In this document: piece by piece, positions 18,023 through 25,970 of the stretch | Position numbering within the stretch: the first letter of the stretch is position 1 | How the letters are laid out: each line of letters starts with the position of its first letter | DNA from: Campylobacterota bacterium | GTDB lineage: Bacteria > Babelota > Babeliae > Babelales > Chromulinivoraceae | Direction: 5' to 3' | Assembly (NCBI GenBank): GCA_002721975.1 | Contig: PBME01000018.1 | Location: forward strand, 1 to 53,508 | DNA length: 53,508 bases | Translations under genes and position numbers: made by a program | The notes under the pieces: model-generated | What the model was told of the DNA's origin: nothing | Seen by the model: the letters and a program-made list of their open reading frames with translations, nothing else | Databases searched by the model: none

Positions 18023-18409
18023 ATGGCAGTCAAAATTCGTTTTTCTCGTATTGGGAAGAAACATGCACCGGTTTATAGAATTGTTGCTATTGATTCTCGT
18101 AAAAAGCGTGATGGTAAATGTTTAGAAAACTTAGGTACTTATAATCCTTTAACCAAGGAAATTGTACAGTTTCATGATGATCGTGTAGATCATTGGATTT
18201 CTGTAGGTGCTATTGTGACAGATTCTGTACAACGTCTTATCAAAATTAGAAAAAAACAAAAACCTGCAGTAAAAAAAGATATTGCAAAAAAAGAAGTAAA
18301 ATCTACAGAAAAAAAAGTAGCAGCAAAAAAAACTACAGAAACAAAAACAACTGCTAAGAAAGCAACTACAAAAAAAACAGCAGAAGCAAAAAAAACTACA
18401 AAAAAGTAG
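18023..18409 (+). CDS. rpsP: 30S ribosomal protein S16 with a long lysine-rich tail
   Basis: S16 stabilises 16S rRNA folding. The core (residues 1-78) carries MAVKIRFSRIGKKHAPVYRI, LENLGTYNP and WISVGAIVTDSVQRL, typical of the family. It is followed by about 50 residues made almost only of Lys, Ala, Thr and Glu, absent from ordinary S16 proteins of about 80-90 residues. ATG 18023 is chosen because the S16 family starts with this MAVKIR; the upstream TTG (17987) would add an unrelated segment. It lies between ffh and trmD, the familiar ffh-rpsP-(rimM)-trmD-rplS order, but rimM is missing. Confidence 0.96.
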   Translation: MAVKIRFSRIGKKHAPVYRIVAIDSRKKRDGKCLENLGTYNPLTKEIVQFHDDRVDHWISVGAIVTDSVQRLIKIRKKQKPAVKKDIAKKEVKSTEKKVAAKKTTETKTTAKKATTKKTAEAKKTTKK

Positions 18410-18438
18410 TGTCTGTTGAATAAATAAGTAACGCAGAG

Positions 18439-19743
18439 ATGAATATATCAATACTGACATTGTTTCCTGAGTTGTATCAACCTTTTTTACAAACAAGCTT
18501 GTTAAAAAGAGCTCAGCAAAAAGGATTAGCAAAGTTTACAACACATTCACTTTTTGATTATACAGCTACAAAGCAGCGTATTGATGCTCCAACATTTGGA
18601 CATAATTCAGGTATGCTTATTAAGCCTGAAGTGATTGAAGCAGCAGTTAATGATGTAGAAGCTCAACATGGTAAATCTTTCAAGATTATGTTGTCTCCTC
18701 AGGGTAAAAAAATTGACCAACATTATGCAAAGACTTTGTGGAATAAAATTTCTTCACAGCAACATGTTGTAATGCTTGCAAGTCGTTATGAAGGTATTGA
18801 TGCTCGAGTAGAAGAGCACTATGCAGATGAAGTTATTTCAGTTGGAGACTTTATTACCATGGGTGGCGATATTCCTGCGATGTTGCTTATTGAGTGTTTA
18901 TTTCGTTTTATGCCAGGTATTGTGGGTAAAAAAGAATCAGTAGACTTAGATTCTTTTTCAGGAGCATTTGTAGATCATCCTGAATATACTAAGCCTGTTG
19001 AATGGAAAGGCTTAGTTGTTCCTGAAGTGTTACGTTCTGGTAACCATGAAGCAATTATCAAATGGCGTAAAGAAAAAGCAGCAGAAGTTACAGTTAAGAA
19101 ACATTTTGGATGGTTGAGGTCTTGTTATCTATCAAAAGATGAAAGACAGTTGGCTGAAAAATATATACCTTCACACTATGCAGCATTACTGCATAATGAA
19201 ATTTTATTAAAAGAAGGTAGAGTTGGTACTACTTCAGTTACTTCGATTGATATACATGATATAGCTCGTTCTTGTATGACATATGGATTAAAAAATTTAT
19301 TTTTAGTTACAGAATTACATGATCAGCAAGAGATTGTGCAAACAATTTTGAATTTTTGGCGTGAAAAAGATGTAGGTGGAGCATACAATCAAGCAAGACA
19401 TGAAGCCGTTAAACGAGTTAAATTGACAAGTTATCTTGATGAAGTAATTGCTGATATAAAACAAAAAGAAGGTAAAAAACCTATTATTATAGGAACTTCT
19501 GCAAGAATAGATCATGATAGTTATACAATGTTAACATATCAACAGCAAGATATTATATGGCAGCAAGATAGACCAGTTTTATTTTTGTTTGGAACTGGGC
19601 ATGGTATGTCTGAAAAAGTATTAAAGCAATGTGATTATATGCTACATCCATTGTTTGGTTTTTCAGATTATAATCATCTTTCAGTACGCTCTGCTGCAGC
19701 TATTATTTTTGATAAATGGCTAGGCTTTGCTTTAAAAGAATAA
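18439..19743 (+). CDS. trmD: tRNA (guanine37-N1)-methyltransferase fused to a second SPOUT-type methyltransferase domain
   Basis: 434 residues, well above the roughly 230-250 of TrmD alone. Residues 1-235 are TrmD: ISILTLFPELY, the AdoMet-binding trefoil knot with SVGDFITMGGDIPAM, and VPEVLRSGNHEAI with WR. TrmD methylates G37 of tRNAs to prevent frameshifting. Residues about 250-434 match a separate SPOUT-like family (Methyltrn_RNA_4 type): TSVTSIDIHDIARS, VGGAYNQARHEA, LFLFGTGHGMS and YNHLSVRSAAAIIFDKWLG. In other bacteria this second protein is often coded next to trmD; here both are one frame with no stop between. The target of the second domain is not known to me. Confidence 0.93.
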   Translation: MNISILTLFPELYQPFLQTSLLKRAQQKGLAKFTTHSLFDYTATKQRIDAPTFGHNSGMLIKPEVIEAAVNDVEAQHGKSFKIMLSPQGKKIDQHYAKTLWNKISSQQHVVMLASRYEGIDARVEEHYADEVISVGDFITMGGDIPAMLLIECLFRFMPGIVGKKESVDLDSFSGAFVDHPEYTKPVEWKGLVVPEVLRSGNHEAIIKWRKEKAAEVTVKKHFGWLRSCYLSKDERQLAEKYIPSHYAALLHNEILLKEGRVGTTSVTSIDIHDIARSCMTYGLKNLFLVTELHDQQEIVQTILNFWREKDVGGAYNQARHEAVKRVKLTSYLDEVIADIKQKEGKKPIIIGTSARIDHDSYTMLTYQQQDIIWQQDRPVLFLFGTGHGMSEKVLKQCDYMLHPLFGFSDYNHLSVRSAAAIIFDKWLGFALKE

Positions 19744-19829
19744 GAGATATGGCTGTTGAAGTTGTCATATTTTATAATTTAATGTACTCTAAAATAAGAA
19801 ATATATGATTGATAAAGGTTAAAAGCATC

Positions 19830-20207
19830 ATGAAAGCTAAAAATTTTACAAAAGAAACAATTAAAAATATCGGAATTTCAGATAAAAATTTACCTGAATT
19901 TGGTATAGGAGATGTTGTTGCTGTTTCTCAGTGGGTTAAAGAAGGAAAAACAGAGCGACTACAGATTTTTGAAGGCAACATTATAGCAAGAAAAGAAAAT
20001 GGCGCTTCATCAACATTTACAGTTCGTAAAGTTGGTAAAGATGGTATTGCTATAGAAAGAATTTATCCTGTATCGTCTCCTTTAGTTGATTCAATTAAAG
20101 TTGTTACAAAAGCAAAAGTTCGTAGAGCTAAATTGTACTATTTAAGAGACCGTGTTGGTAAAAAAGCAAAAGTTAAAGAAAAAATTGAAAAAAAATCTAA
20201 AAAATAA
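19830..20207 (+). CDS. rplS: 50S ribosomal protein L19
   Basis: L19 sits at the subunit interface. 125 residues from ATG 19830, which AAAGG precedes; the TTG at 19809 is a less likely start. The family core is [58 protein letters not shown] and [17 protein letters not shown]. The last 15 residues form a Lys-rich tail. It is the last gene of the ffh-rpsP-trmD-rplS run and is followed by a clear terminator. Confidence 0.97.
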   Translation: MKAKNFTKETIKNIGISDKNLPEFGIGDVVAVSQWVKEGKTERLQIFEGNIIARKENGASSTFTVRKVGKDGIAIERIYPVSSPLVDSIKVVTKAKVRRAKLYYLRDRVGKKAKVKEKIEKKSKK

Positions 20208-20247
20208 TTTTGTTTAAAAACAAGTTATATTTTAAGATAGTTATTAT

Positions 20248-20280
20248 AAATTGAGCTGTTCGTTGCAGCTCAATTTTTTT
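20248..20280 (+). terminator. Rho-independent terminator after rplS
   Basis: An 11-bp perfect stem, AAATTGAGCTG pairing with CAGCTCAATTT, with a 7-base loop and a run of seven T. It closes the ffh-rplS block. Confidence 0.92.
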
Positions 20281-20292
20281 ATCAAGATGTTG

Positions 20293-20298
20293 TATAAT
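20293..20298 (+). promoter_or_regulatory. -10 element candidate for the methyltransferase gene
   Basis: A perfect TATAAT lies 55 bases before the GTG start at 20354 and just after the rplS terminator. No convincing -35 is visible at the normal distance, so only the -10 is called. Confidence 0.35.
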
Positions 20299-20353
20299 AG
20301 GGCATGTATAAATATATAAAGCTCATTTATATGTAAAAAATTTAGGAAGTTTT

Positions 20354-21055
20354 GTGAATTTAAGACATGTAGGAACATTAATTTTTTTTGTAGGATGTTT
20401 TGCAATAATCGATACAGCAACTGTTGCAGAGTATATTACTGTTTTTCATAAATATTTAGAAAATCCTTCTCAGATGGGTGAAATTGCGCCAATGTCAAAA
20501 TCTGTTGGAAAAGAGCTGATTAAATACGTTGAAAAAAATAGTTTATATAAAAATGGAGAAGGTCAGTATTACTTAGAAGCGGGTGGTGGAGCAGGTGCAG
20601 TTTCTGTATGCATTGTAGAAAAATTACGTCCTCAAGATCATTTAGATATTGTAGAAATTAATCCACAGCTTTGTAATCTTTTACGTATAAAATTTAAACA
20701 ATACAAAAATGTATCAGTTCATTGTTGTTCTGTTTTAGATTGGCATCCTGGTTATACTTACGATGTGATTATTTCAACGTTACCATTTTTATCCTTAGGA
20801 ATAGAATTTGCACGTCAGGCAATTCCTTATTTTCAGTCTGTAGCTTCTGATACATGTATGTTTTCTTGTGTAGAGTATCCTATTGTTACAAAAGTAAAAA
20901 TGTTAGCTTATCGTTTAGGTTTAAATACTGTTAAGTTGGATGTGCAGCAGTATATGGCCCGTGTAAGAAGTCGGTATTTAAAAGAGTTTAAAACAGTGTA
21001 TTCTAATATTCCACCAACAAATATTTATCATTTAGATTTTGGAAAGCATGTATAA
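20354..21055 (+). CDS. SAM-dependent methyltransferase, phospholipid N-methyltransferase-like
   Basis: 233 residues starting at GTG 20354, 5 bases after AGGAAG. A hydrophobic N-terminus (TLIFFVGCFAIIDTATVA) suggests membrane association. Residues about 77-150 form a class I methyltransferase core: motif I LEAGGGAGAVS, acidic VEINPQL at the end of strand 2, and DVIISTLPFLSL in place of motif IV. The arrangement, with 'APMSKSVGKEL' before motif I, resembles PmtA-type phosphatidylethanolamine N-methyltransferases and the related KsgA group. The substrate is not proven by sequence. The next gene starts inside its last codons, so translation is probably coupled. Confidence 0.7.
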   Translation: MNLRHVGTLIFFVGCFAIIDTATVAEYITVFHKYLENPSQMGEIAPMSKSVGKELIKYVEKNSLYKNGEGQYYLEAGGGAGAVSVCIVEKLRPQDHLDIVEINPQLCNLLRIKFKQYKNVSVHCCSVLDWHPGYTYDVIISTLPFLSLGIEFARQAIPYFQSVASDTCMFSCVEYPIVTKVKMLAYRLGLNTVKLDVQQYMARVRSRYLKEFKTVYSNIPPTNIYHLDFGKHV

Positions 21056-21437
21056 GTTACTTGCATTACATTTATTTTTACTCTGTTTTACAGGTTGTTG
21101 TATGCAGACATTATCTGTAAAAAAAACAAAGCAAAACAATGTACATGAGCTGTTAGCTAGGATGTCAGACATTCCAGATATGCCTTTTTCGGTTAAGGTA
21201 ACTGATTGTAGTAAATCAGAAAGCAATCCTAATTCTGTGCAAATACAAGGAATATATAGGCAATCTAGTCAAAGTGATATAGTAGATTACTATATTGAAG
21301 GTATGGAAAGATGCGGCTGGGACTTAAAGTCTAGTTACATTGGAGATGAGGCGATATTGTTATTTTCTCGTCCAAGCGGTACATACTGCTCTATTTCAGT
21401 ACGCAGAAAACGACAATTATGTATTACGATATTGTAA
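21048..21437 (+). CDS. Putative lipoprotein of unknown function
   Basis: 129 residues from ATG 21048, which overlaps the end of the methyltransferase gene (stop at 21053-21055). The N-terminus MYKLLALHLFLLCFTGC is a lipoprotein signal peptide, with the lipid-modified Cys in FTGC. The mature domain has IPDMPFSVKV near its start, then SDIVDYYIEGMERCGWDL and AILLFSRPSGTYCSISV. The pattern 'ev..fY...M...GW.l' followed by a beta hairpin ending in an invariant-looking Cys occurs in other small bacterial lipoproteins I cannot name. I assign no function. Confidence 0.65.
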   Translation: MYKLLALHLFLLCFTGCCMQTLSVKKTKQNNVHELLARMSDIPDMPFSVKVTDCSKSESNPNSVQIQGIYRQSSQSDIVDYYIEGMERCGWDLKSSYIGDEAILLFSRPSGTYCSISVRRKRQLCITIL

Positions 21438-21465
21438 AGAAAGCATTGTATAACAATGCTTTCTT
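21437..21465. terminator. Bidirectional terminator between convergent genes
   Basis: AAGAAAGCATTG pairs with CAATGCTTTCTT as a 12-bp perfect stem with a 5-base loop (TATAA). It lies exactly between the lipoprotein stop and the stop of the convergent gene at 21464, so it can serve both strands. The T run is interrupted, which makes it moderately strong. Confidence 0.75.
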
Positions 21466-21847
21466 AAACAGATGCTAAATTGTTTTGCAAGTTTACAAGT
21501 TGTTCTTGTAATTGATCATGTACTGATTCACCTTGATCTTTTTTTTCATACAGGTCATTAAGCTCTCGTTTTACTTTTTTCGTTTTTTGTTCAACATTTC
21601 TAATTTGTTTTTCAATAGCTTCAATTTTTTCTGTTTCAGGGTTTTTGTTGTTTGTAGAAGCTGCATAATAGTATGGATTTGTGCTGTAGTAAGTAAAAAT
21701 AGGTAAGCTTCTTCTGTAGTAAGGACGATGGTATGATCGATAATAAGGGCGATATCGATATCTGCTATGATGACGACTTTTATGGTGTTTTGTAAAATTT
21801 TCTTTAACTATAAAAAATGACAATATAAACAATAGTATTTTTTTCAT
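21464..21847 (-). CDS. Small exported protein, Arg/Tyr/His-rich with coiled-coil C-terminus
   Basis: 127 residues. A hydrophobic signal-like N-terminus (MKKILLFILSFFIV) is followed by a stretch of about 35 residues very rich in Arg, Tyr and His (KHHKSRHHSRYRYRPYYRSY). A heptad-like helix rich in Glu, Lys and Gln (about residues 72-124) ends the protein. The segment PETEKIEAIEKQI matches PETRKIKALEKQI in the next gene upstream, so the two are tandem paralogues with different low-complexity heads. There is a purine-rich ribosome-binding site (GGAGG) before the ATG. No family is recognised. Confidence 0.7.
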   Translation of the reverse strand: MKKILLFILSFFIVKENFTKHHKSRHHSRYRYRPYYRSYHRPYYRRSLPIFTYYSTNPYYYAASTNNKNPETEKIEAIEKQIRNVEQKTKKVKRELNDLYEKKDQGESVHDQLQEQLVNLQNNLASV

Positions 21848-21884
21848 TGTGAAACCTCCACGGTTAGATAGATAAAATTTGTCT

Positions 21885-21924
21885 AATAAAAAAGCGTTTT
21901 GTTATATTAAAACGCTTTTTTATT
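21885..21924 (-). terminator. Rho-independent terminator
   Basis: A 16-bp perfect stem (core AAAAAAGCGTTTT/AAAACGCTTTTTT) with an 8-base loop. It follows the stop of the leftward gene ending at 21936, so it separates the two tandem paralogues into different transcripts or attenuates the second. Confidence 0.85.
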
Positions 21925-21935
21925 AAATTTGTTTA

Positions 21936-22376
21936 TTAAATATCTGCAATATTTTGTTGTAATTTATTAATTTGTTGTTGTAATTGACTTATACTCATAC
22001 GTGTACGCTTATGTCTTTCGTGTAAATGACTTGATTCTTTACCTTTTCGCTCTGCATTACGAATGTTTCGTTCTATCTTTTTTTTGTCTCTTTGCAAATC
22101 GTCAATTTGATCGTTTATGTCATCAATTTGTTTTTCTAAAGCTTTAATTTTTCTTGTTTCAGGGTCTTCTTTTTTGTTGCTGCTTGCAAGTATACCAGCA
22201 CTCATGAGGCCAAATGCTCCTCCAATAGCAGCTCCTGCAGCAGCACTGCTTGGGTCATCATAATATGGTCCACCATAGTAATAATCACCATAGTATGGAC
22301 GATGATAATAGTAGCCCCATGAAAAAGCTTGTTGGGTAAAAAATAATGACATAATGAGTAGTGAGACTTTTTTCAT
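21936..22376 (-). CDS. Exported Tyr/Gly-rich protein with coiled-coil C-terminus
   Basis: 146 residues from ATG 22376, with GGAGG directly upstream; an in-frame ATG at 22442 would overlap the murC end region and precede this site. Signal peptide MKKVSLLIMSLFFTQQAFS, then a Tyr/Asp/Gly-rich patch (YYHRPYYGDYYYGGPYYDD), a small Ala/Gly-rich hydrophobic stretch (AAAGAAIGGAFGLMSAGIL) that could be a glycine-zipper membrane segment, and a long charged coiled coil (about 85-145). It is a paralogue of the gene at 21464. Possibly an envelope structural protein, which is inference only. Confidence 0.72.
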   Translation of the reverse strand: MKKVSLLIMSLFFTQQAFSWGYYYHRPYYGDYYYGGPYYDDPSSAAAGAAIGGAFGLMSAGILASSNKKEDPETRKIKALEKQIDDINDQIDDLQRDKKKIERNIRNAERKGKESSHLHERHKRTRMSISQLQQQINKLQQNIADI

Positions 22377-22447
22377 TGTAACCTCCTTTTTAATTAACAA
22401 TTTTCTAATATTAGAATGCCAAAATAAAGGCTTTAAAGTCAATGGTT

Positions 22448-23842
22448 TTAGATGAGTTTGTCTGCTATCTTATTGACTTTTCCTGCTCCGAGCAATAGCA
22501 AAAGATCGTCTGTGTGAAGGGTGTCGTTGAGAGTGGATATGATTGAATCAAAGTTATTATCTGCAGGGCGGTATATAATCTTGGTATTAGGATTTATTTT
22601 TTTTATGAAGGCTGTTAAGTTTTGACTCGAAATGTTGGCAATAGGTTTTTCATTTGCAGTATAAATGTCAGTAATAATCAATAAATCTGGAATGTTTTGC
22701 GATAGAACCTGAACAAAATTATCCCATAAATGGTATGTTCGACTGAATCGATGCGGTTGAAAAACCACAATTAGTTTGTTTTTTGCTTTTTTTCTAGCAA
22801 CTTGTAAGGCATAATTAATCTCTAAAGGATGATGTCCATAGTCATCATATATATCTGAGTTGTGTTGTTTAGATTTACCTTTATAGGAAAATCGACGGTC
22901 GACACCAGTAAACGATAGTAAAGATTCTTGTATTTGTGTAAAAGGTAGGTTTAAATGTAGTGCTAGAGCAATTGCGCCTGTTGCGTTAAGAGCATAGTGA
23001 AGACCTGCTTGGGGAAATGTAATAGAGCCTAAGATAGTATTTGTAGCTTTGTGATATATGGTAAATGTAGAGCTATTTGCATGTAATAGTATATTGTGTA
23101 TTTGAATGTCTGCATGAGAAGATTGACCATATGTGATAAAGGGTGTTGTGATATTAGGTATAATACTTTGTATTCCGGTATCATCGATACACAAAACACT
23201 TATCCCTGATGACATCGTTGTATTGATAAACTCAATAAATGTATTTTGTATGTCTTGAAAGTTTGTATAGGTTTCAAGATGTTCTAAGTCTACATTAGTA
23301 ACGATATTGTACGTTTTTGGTAATCGTAATAGTGATCGATCACTTTCGTCAGTTTCTGCTACGAGATATTTACCTTTTCCGTTGTGAGCGTTGCTATTGA
23401 TAGTGTTGATGTGCCCACCAATAATAACTGATGGATCTAGTTTGCAATAAGATAAAATATGAGCAACGATGGCACTTGTACTAGTTTTACCATGTGATCC
23501 GGCAATTCCTATAGATTCTTTTTCTTTCATAAGCAAAGCAAGCATGTCTGCACGTAATAATATAGGAATGTTATTTTGACGTGCATATTGTAATTCAGGA
23601 TGATCTGTTGAAACATTAGAAGAGTATACAACAGAATTAATTGAAGAATTAAGGCATATGTTATGTAAATGTGTCGTAGCAATTGTACAACCTAATTTTC
23701 GTAATTCTTGCACATGTTTTTCATTAATATTTTGATCACAGCCGCTTATTGTATAACCTTGTTGAAGCAATATTTTTGCTATGCCGCTCATACCTATTCC
23801 ACTAATACCAATAAAATGAATGTGTTTGCTGCTGTTGTGCAT
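22448..23842 (-). CDS. murC: UDP-N-acetylmuramate--L-alanine ligase
   Basis: Adds L-alanine to UDP-MurNAc, the first amino acid of the peptidoglycan stem peptide. 464 residues. The N-terminal Rossmann domain has HFIGISGIGMSGIAKILL, the ATP P-loop is AGSHGKTST (114-122), and ETDESD, DDYGHHPLEI and FQPHRFSRT follow in the ligase order. AAGGTG precedes the ATG. Its presence implies that the organism makes, or made, peptidoglycan precursors; glmM in this window fits the same pathway. None of the other mur genes is next to it. Confidence 0.97.
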   Translation of the reverse strand: MHNSSKHIHFIGISGIGMSGIAKILLQQGYTISGCDQNINEKHVQELRKLGCTIATTHLHNICLNSSINSVVYSSNVSTDHPELQYARQNNIPILLRADMLALLMKEKESIGIAGSHGKTSTSAIVAHILSYCKLDPSVIIGGHINTINSNAHNGKGKYLVAETDESDRSLLRLPKTYNIVTNVDLEHLETYTNFQDIQNTFIEFINTTMSSGISVLCIDDTGIQSIIPNITTPFITYGQSSHADIQIHNILLHANSSTFTIYHKATNTILGSITFPQAGLHYALNATGAIALALHLNLPFTQIQESLLSFTGVDRRFSYKGKSKQHNSDIYDDYGHHPLEINYALQVARKKAKNKLIVVFQPHRFSRTYHLWDNFVQVLSQNIPDLLIITDIYTANEKPIANISSQNLTAFIKKINPNTKIIYRPADNNFDSIISTLNDTLHTDDLLLLLGAGKVNKIADKLI

Positions 23843-23876
23843 ATAATCACCTTTGCTTAATTTGATATATTAGCAA

Positions 23877-23885
23877 AGTATATCA
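23877..23885 (-). promoter_or_regulatory. Extended -10 promoter candidate for murC
   Basis: On the minus strand TG-A-TATACT (23885-23877) is an extended -10 element. It lies in the 63-base gap between the merR-like gene and murC and would give a leader of about 28 bases. No -35 is evident. Confidence 0.4.
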
Positions 23886-23905
23886 CATGCATGTATCAGG
23901 CGCTA

Positions 23906-24256
23906 TTAACTAAGTTTTTTTTGTAAGGTCGTAATTTTTTCTCGTATTGAGAGTAATTGAGATTGATATTCTTGAGGAATGATTTTTTGTGAAGCAATTA
24001 CGGTAGAGTGTGATCTAGTTGATTTAATTCGAGCTAATTCTTCTTTTGCACCCGCAATTGTATATTTTTTATTATAGAGCAATTCTTTGACTGTTTTAAA
24101 AGTTTGAAAATCTTTTTCTTGATATACTCGTTGGCCACCTTTAGATCGTTTAGGTTTAATATTGAGTTCTTTTTCCCAAAAACGTAAGACAAATTTTTCT
24201 ACATTTAGTTCTTTTGCAACATCACCGATACGATATTGACGTTTACTCATTTTCAT
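23906..24256 (-). CDS. MerR-family transcriptional regulator
   Basis: 116 residues. The N-terminal winged helix-turn-helix is clear: YRIGDVAKELNVEKFVLRFW, then the MerR signature EKELNIKPKRSKGGQRVY and DFQTFKTVKELLYNKKYTIA. No metal- or drug-binding C-terminal domain is present: the rest is a short helical tail (ISQ-type coiled coil SIREKITTLQKKL) that is probably a dimerisation helix. AGAAGGAGA precedes ATG 24256. It is divergent from yidC and upstream of murC; which of them it controls cannot be told. Confidence 0.88.
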   Translation of the reverse strand: MKMSKRQYRIGDVAKELNVEKFVLRFWEKELNIKPKRSKGGQRVYQEKDFQTFKTVKELLYNKKYTIAGAKEELARIKSTRSHSTVIASQKIIPQEYQSQLLSIREKITTLQKKLS

Positions 24257-24372
24257 TACATTTCTCCTTCTAGGTTTTTATTTTCTGGTCTAATCTTGCG
24301 ATCTTTGTTAAGCTATTTTCAATAGTTTGTCATTAAACATGTCTGTTTTTTCATATTTAAAAGGTGTTATCT

Positions 24373-25944
24373 ATGAATATTAGGGAAATGATTTTTCCAT
24401 TGATGTTAGCAATGACTGCAAGTTTTACTGTGCAGTATTTTATGGGACCAGAAAATCAACAAAAAAATTTGCAAAATGCCTCAGGTAAAAGCTTTGTTGC
24501 TCCAGAAGTGCAAAAAGCTCAAAAACCATTAAATAGAGATGTTGTGTTCGATAAAGAAAAAAACATAGAGATTAATAAGCATATTGTGACTACAGATTTA
24601 GGAATATATACTTTTTCTTCTAAGGGTGCAATTTTAGAATCATTAGAAATTTTTTGGCAAAATAAAACAAAAAATGTGCAGTTATTAGCTGACGATTCAA
24701 ATTGTTTTTTACTTGCTTTATCAGATAAAACTCCTCAAAATTATAATTTCGTTAGAGAGTACAAGCTAAATGATCTACAAGCAACAGCAGTTGAATATAC
24801 ATCAAAGTTTTATGCCGGAGTAATTACTAAAACGTTTGTTGTGTATAATGATACATACAAAATAGATGTTAAGGTTAACATAGACTATCATCAGAAAGAA
24901 GCAAAAAATGCAGAAGTTGTTCGTTTGCTATTTCCAATGACAGTAGGGCTTGATACAGGTGGTTCTCCATACGGTGATTATGAGTTGTGTGGGATTACAA
25001 ATAAAGCAGCTACGTCAAATGATTTGACCTTGCGTAATATAAATCTTTCTAAACAATTACAAGAATTTGTATTTGAACCTAAAGTTTTTGGTTTTGCAGA
25101 TAAATTTTTAATACAATCTTTAGTGCAAACAGGCGAACAAAAACCAATGCGAGGTTATTTCAATAAAGTAGATAGCCAGCAATATCAAGCAATTTTAGAA
25201 TCTGCTGAACTAGAAAAAGATACTACGTTTACTTGGTCATTTTACTTTGGACCAAAAGTAAAAGATGCACTTGAAAAAGTTTCTCCAGTCTTATTGCAAA
25301 CTATAGATTACGGTTGGTTTAGTTTCGTTGCAAAACCAATGTTGTTAATGTTAAACATCTTAAAAGATTATGTTGGCAGTTATGGAATAGCAATTATTTT
25401 ATTAACAATATTATTAAATATGTTGTTATTGCCTTTTCGTCTTAAGGGTGAAAAAAGCATGCGCCAACAAGCAGATTTTCAAAAAAAGTTAGCTTATATT
25501 AGACAAAAATATAAACATGATAAAGCTGCTATGGATGCTGCTAGTGCAGAATTAATGCAAAAACATGGATTTGGAGGTGTTGCTGGTTGTTTACCTATGT
25601 TGATGAACATTCCATTTTTTATAGCGTTAAGTCGTGTATTATCAGGATCATTTGCATTGTATGGAGCAAAGTTTTTATGGTTAGCTGATTTGTCAGCAAA
25701 AGATCCATATTATATTCTTGGTATCTTAACAGGTATTTGTATGTTAATGACTCCGATGAATGGTAGCACACAGCAACAATCTGCAATGCGTTATGGTAGT
25801 GCGTTGATTTTTGGTACGATAACTACTTACTTATCTTCTGGCTTAGCATTGTTTATTTTTATCAATACACTGTTTAGCTTACTTCAAGGCTTTGTTATGC
25901 GTGCCTTTACAGGGCGCGGTAGTTCGTTCGTATCTATGAAATAA
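24373..25944 (+). CDS. yidC: Membrane protein insertase YidC
   Basis: Inserts and folds inner-membrane proteins with or without SecYEG. 523 residues from ATG 24373 (AAAAGGTG just upstream; the GTG at 24364 is less likely). The first transmembrane helix (about 4-22) is followed by a large periplasmic beta domain, about 40-310, as in Gram-negative YidC1. The conserved C-terminal core has YGIAIILLTILLNMLLLPFR, the cytoplasmic loop with MRQQADFQKKLAYIRQKY and MQKHGFGGVAGCLPMLMNIP, and further helices. The long periplasmic domain supports a diderm envelope. Confidence 0.97.
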   Translation: MNIREMIFPLMLAMTASFTVQYFMGPENQQKNLQNASGKSFVAPEVQKAQKPLNRDVVFDKEKNIEINKHIVTTDLGIYTFSSKGAILESLEIFWQNKTKNVQLLADDSNCFLLALSDKTPQNYNFVREYKLNDLQATAVEYTSKFYAGVITKTFVVYNDTYKIDVKVNIDYHQKEAKNAEVVRLLFPMTVGLDTGGSPYGDYELCGITNKAATSNDLTLRNINLSKQLQEFVFEPKVFGFADKFLIQSLVQTGEQKPMRGYFNKVDSQQYQAILESAELEKDTTFTWSFYFGPKVKDALEKVSPVLLQTIDYGWFSFVAKPMLLMLNILKDYVGSYGIAIILLTILLNMLLLPFRLKGEKSMRQQADFQKKLAYIRQKYKHDKAAMDAASAELMQKHGFGGVAGCLPMLMNIPFFIALSRVLSGSFALYGAKFLWLADLSAKDPYYILGILTGICMLMTPMNGSTQQQSAMRYGSALIFGTITTYLSSGLALFIFINTLFSLLQGFVMRAFTGRGSSFVSMK

Positions 25945-25970
25945 AAACGCTTATTATTTAGGGAGTGATA

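Noticed and set aside
18149-18532. Minus-strand frame rich in Cys, Phe and Ser opposite rpsP
   Set aside because: It is the antisense of the AAA/AAG-rich tail of rpsP, so the composition is an artefact.
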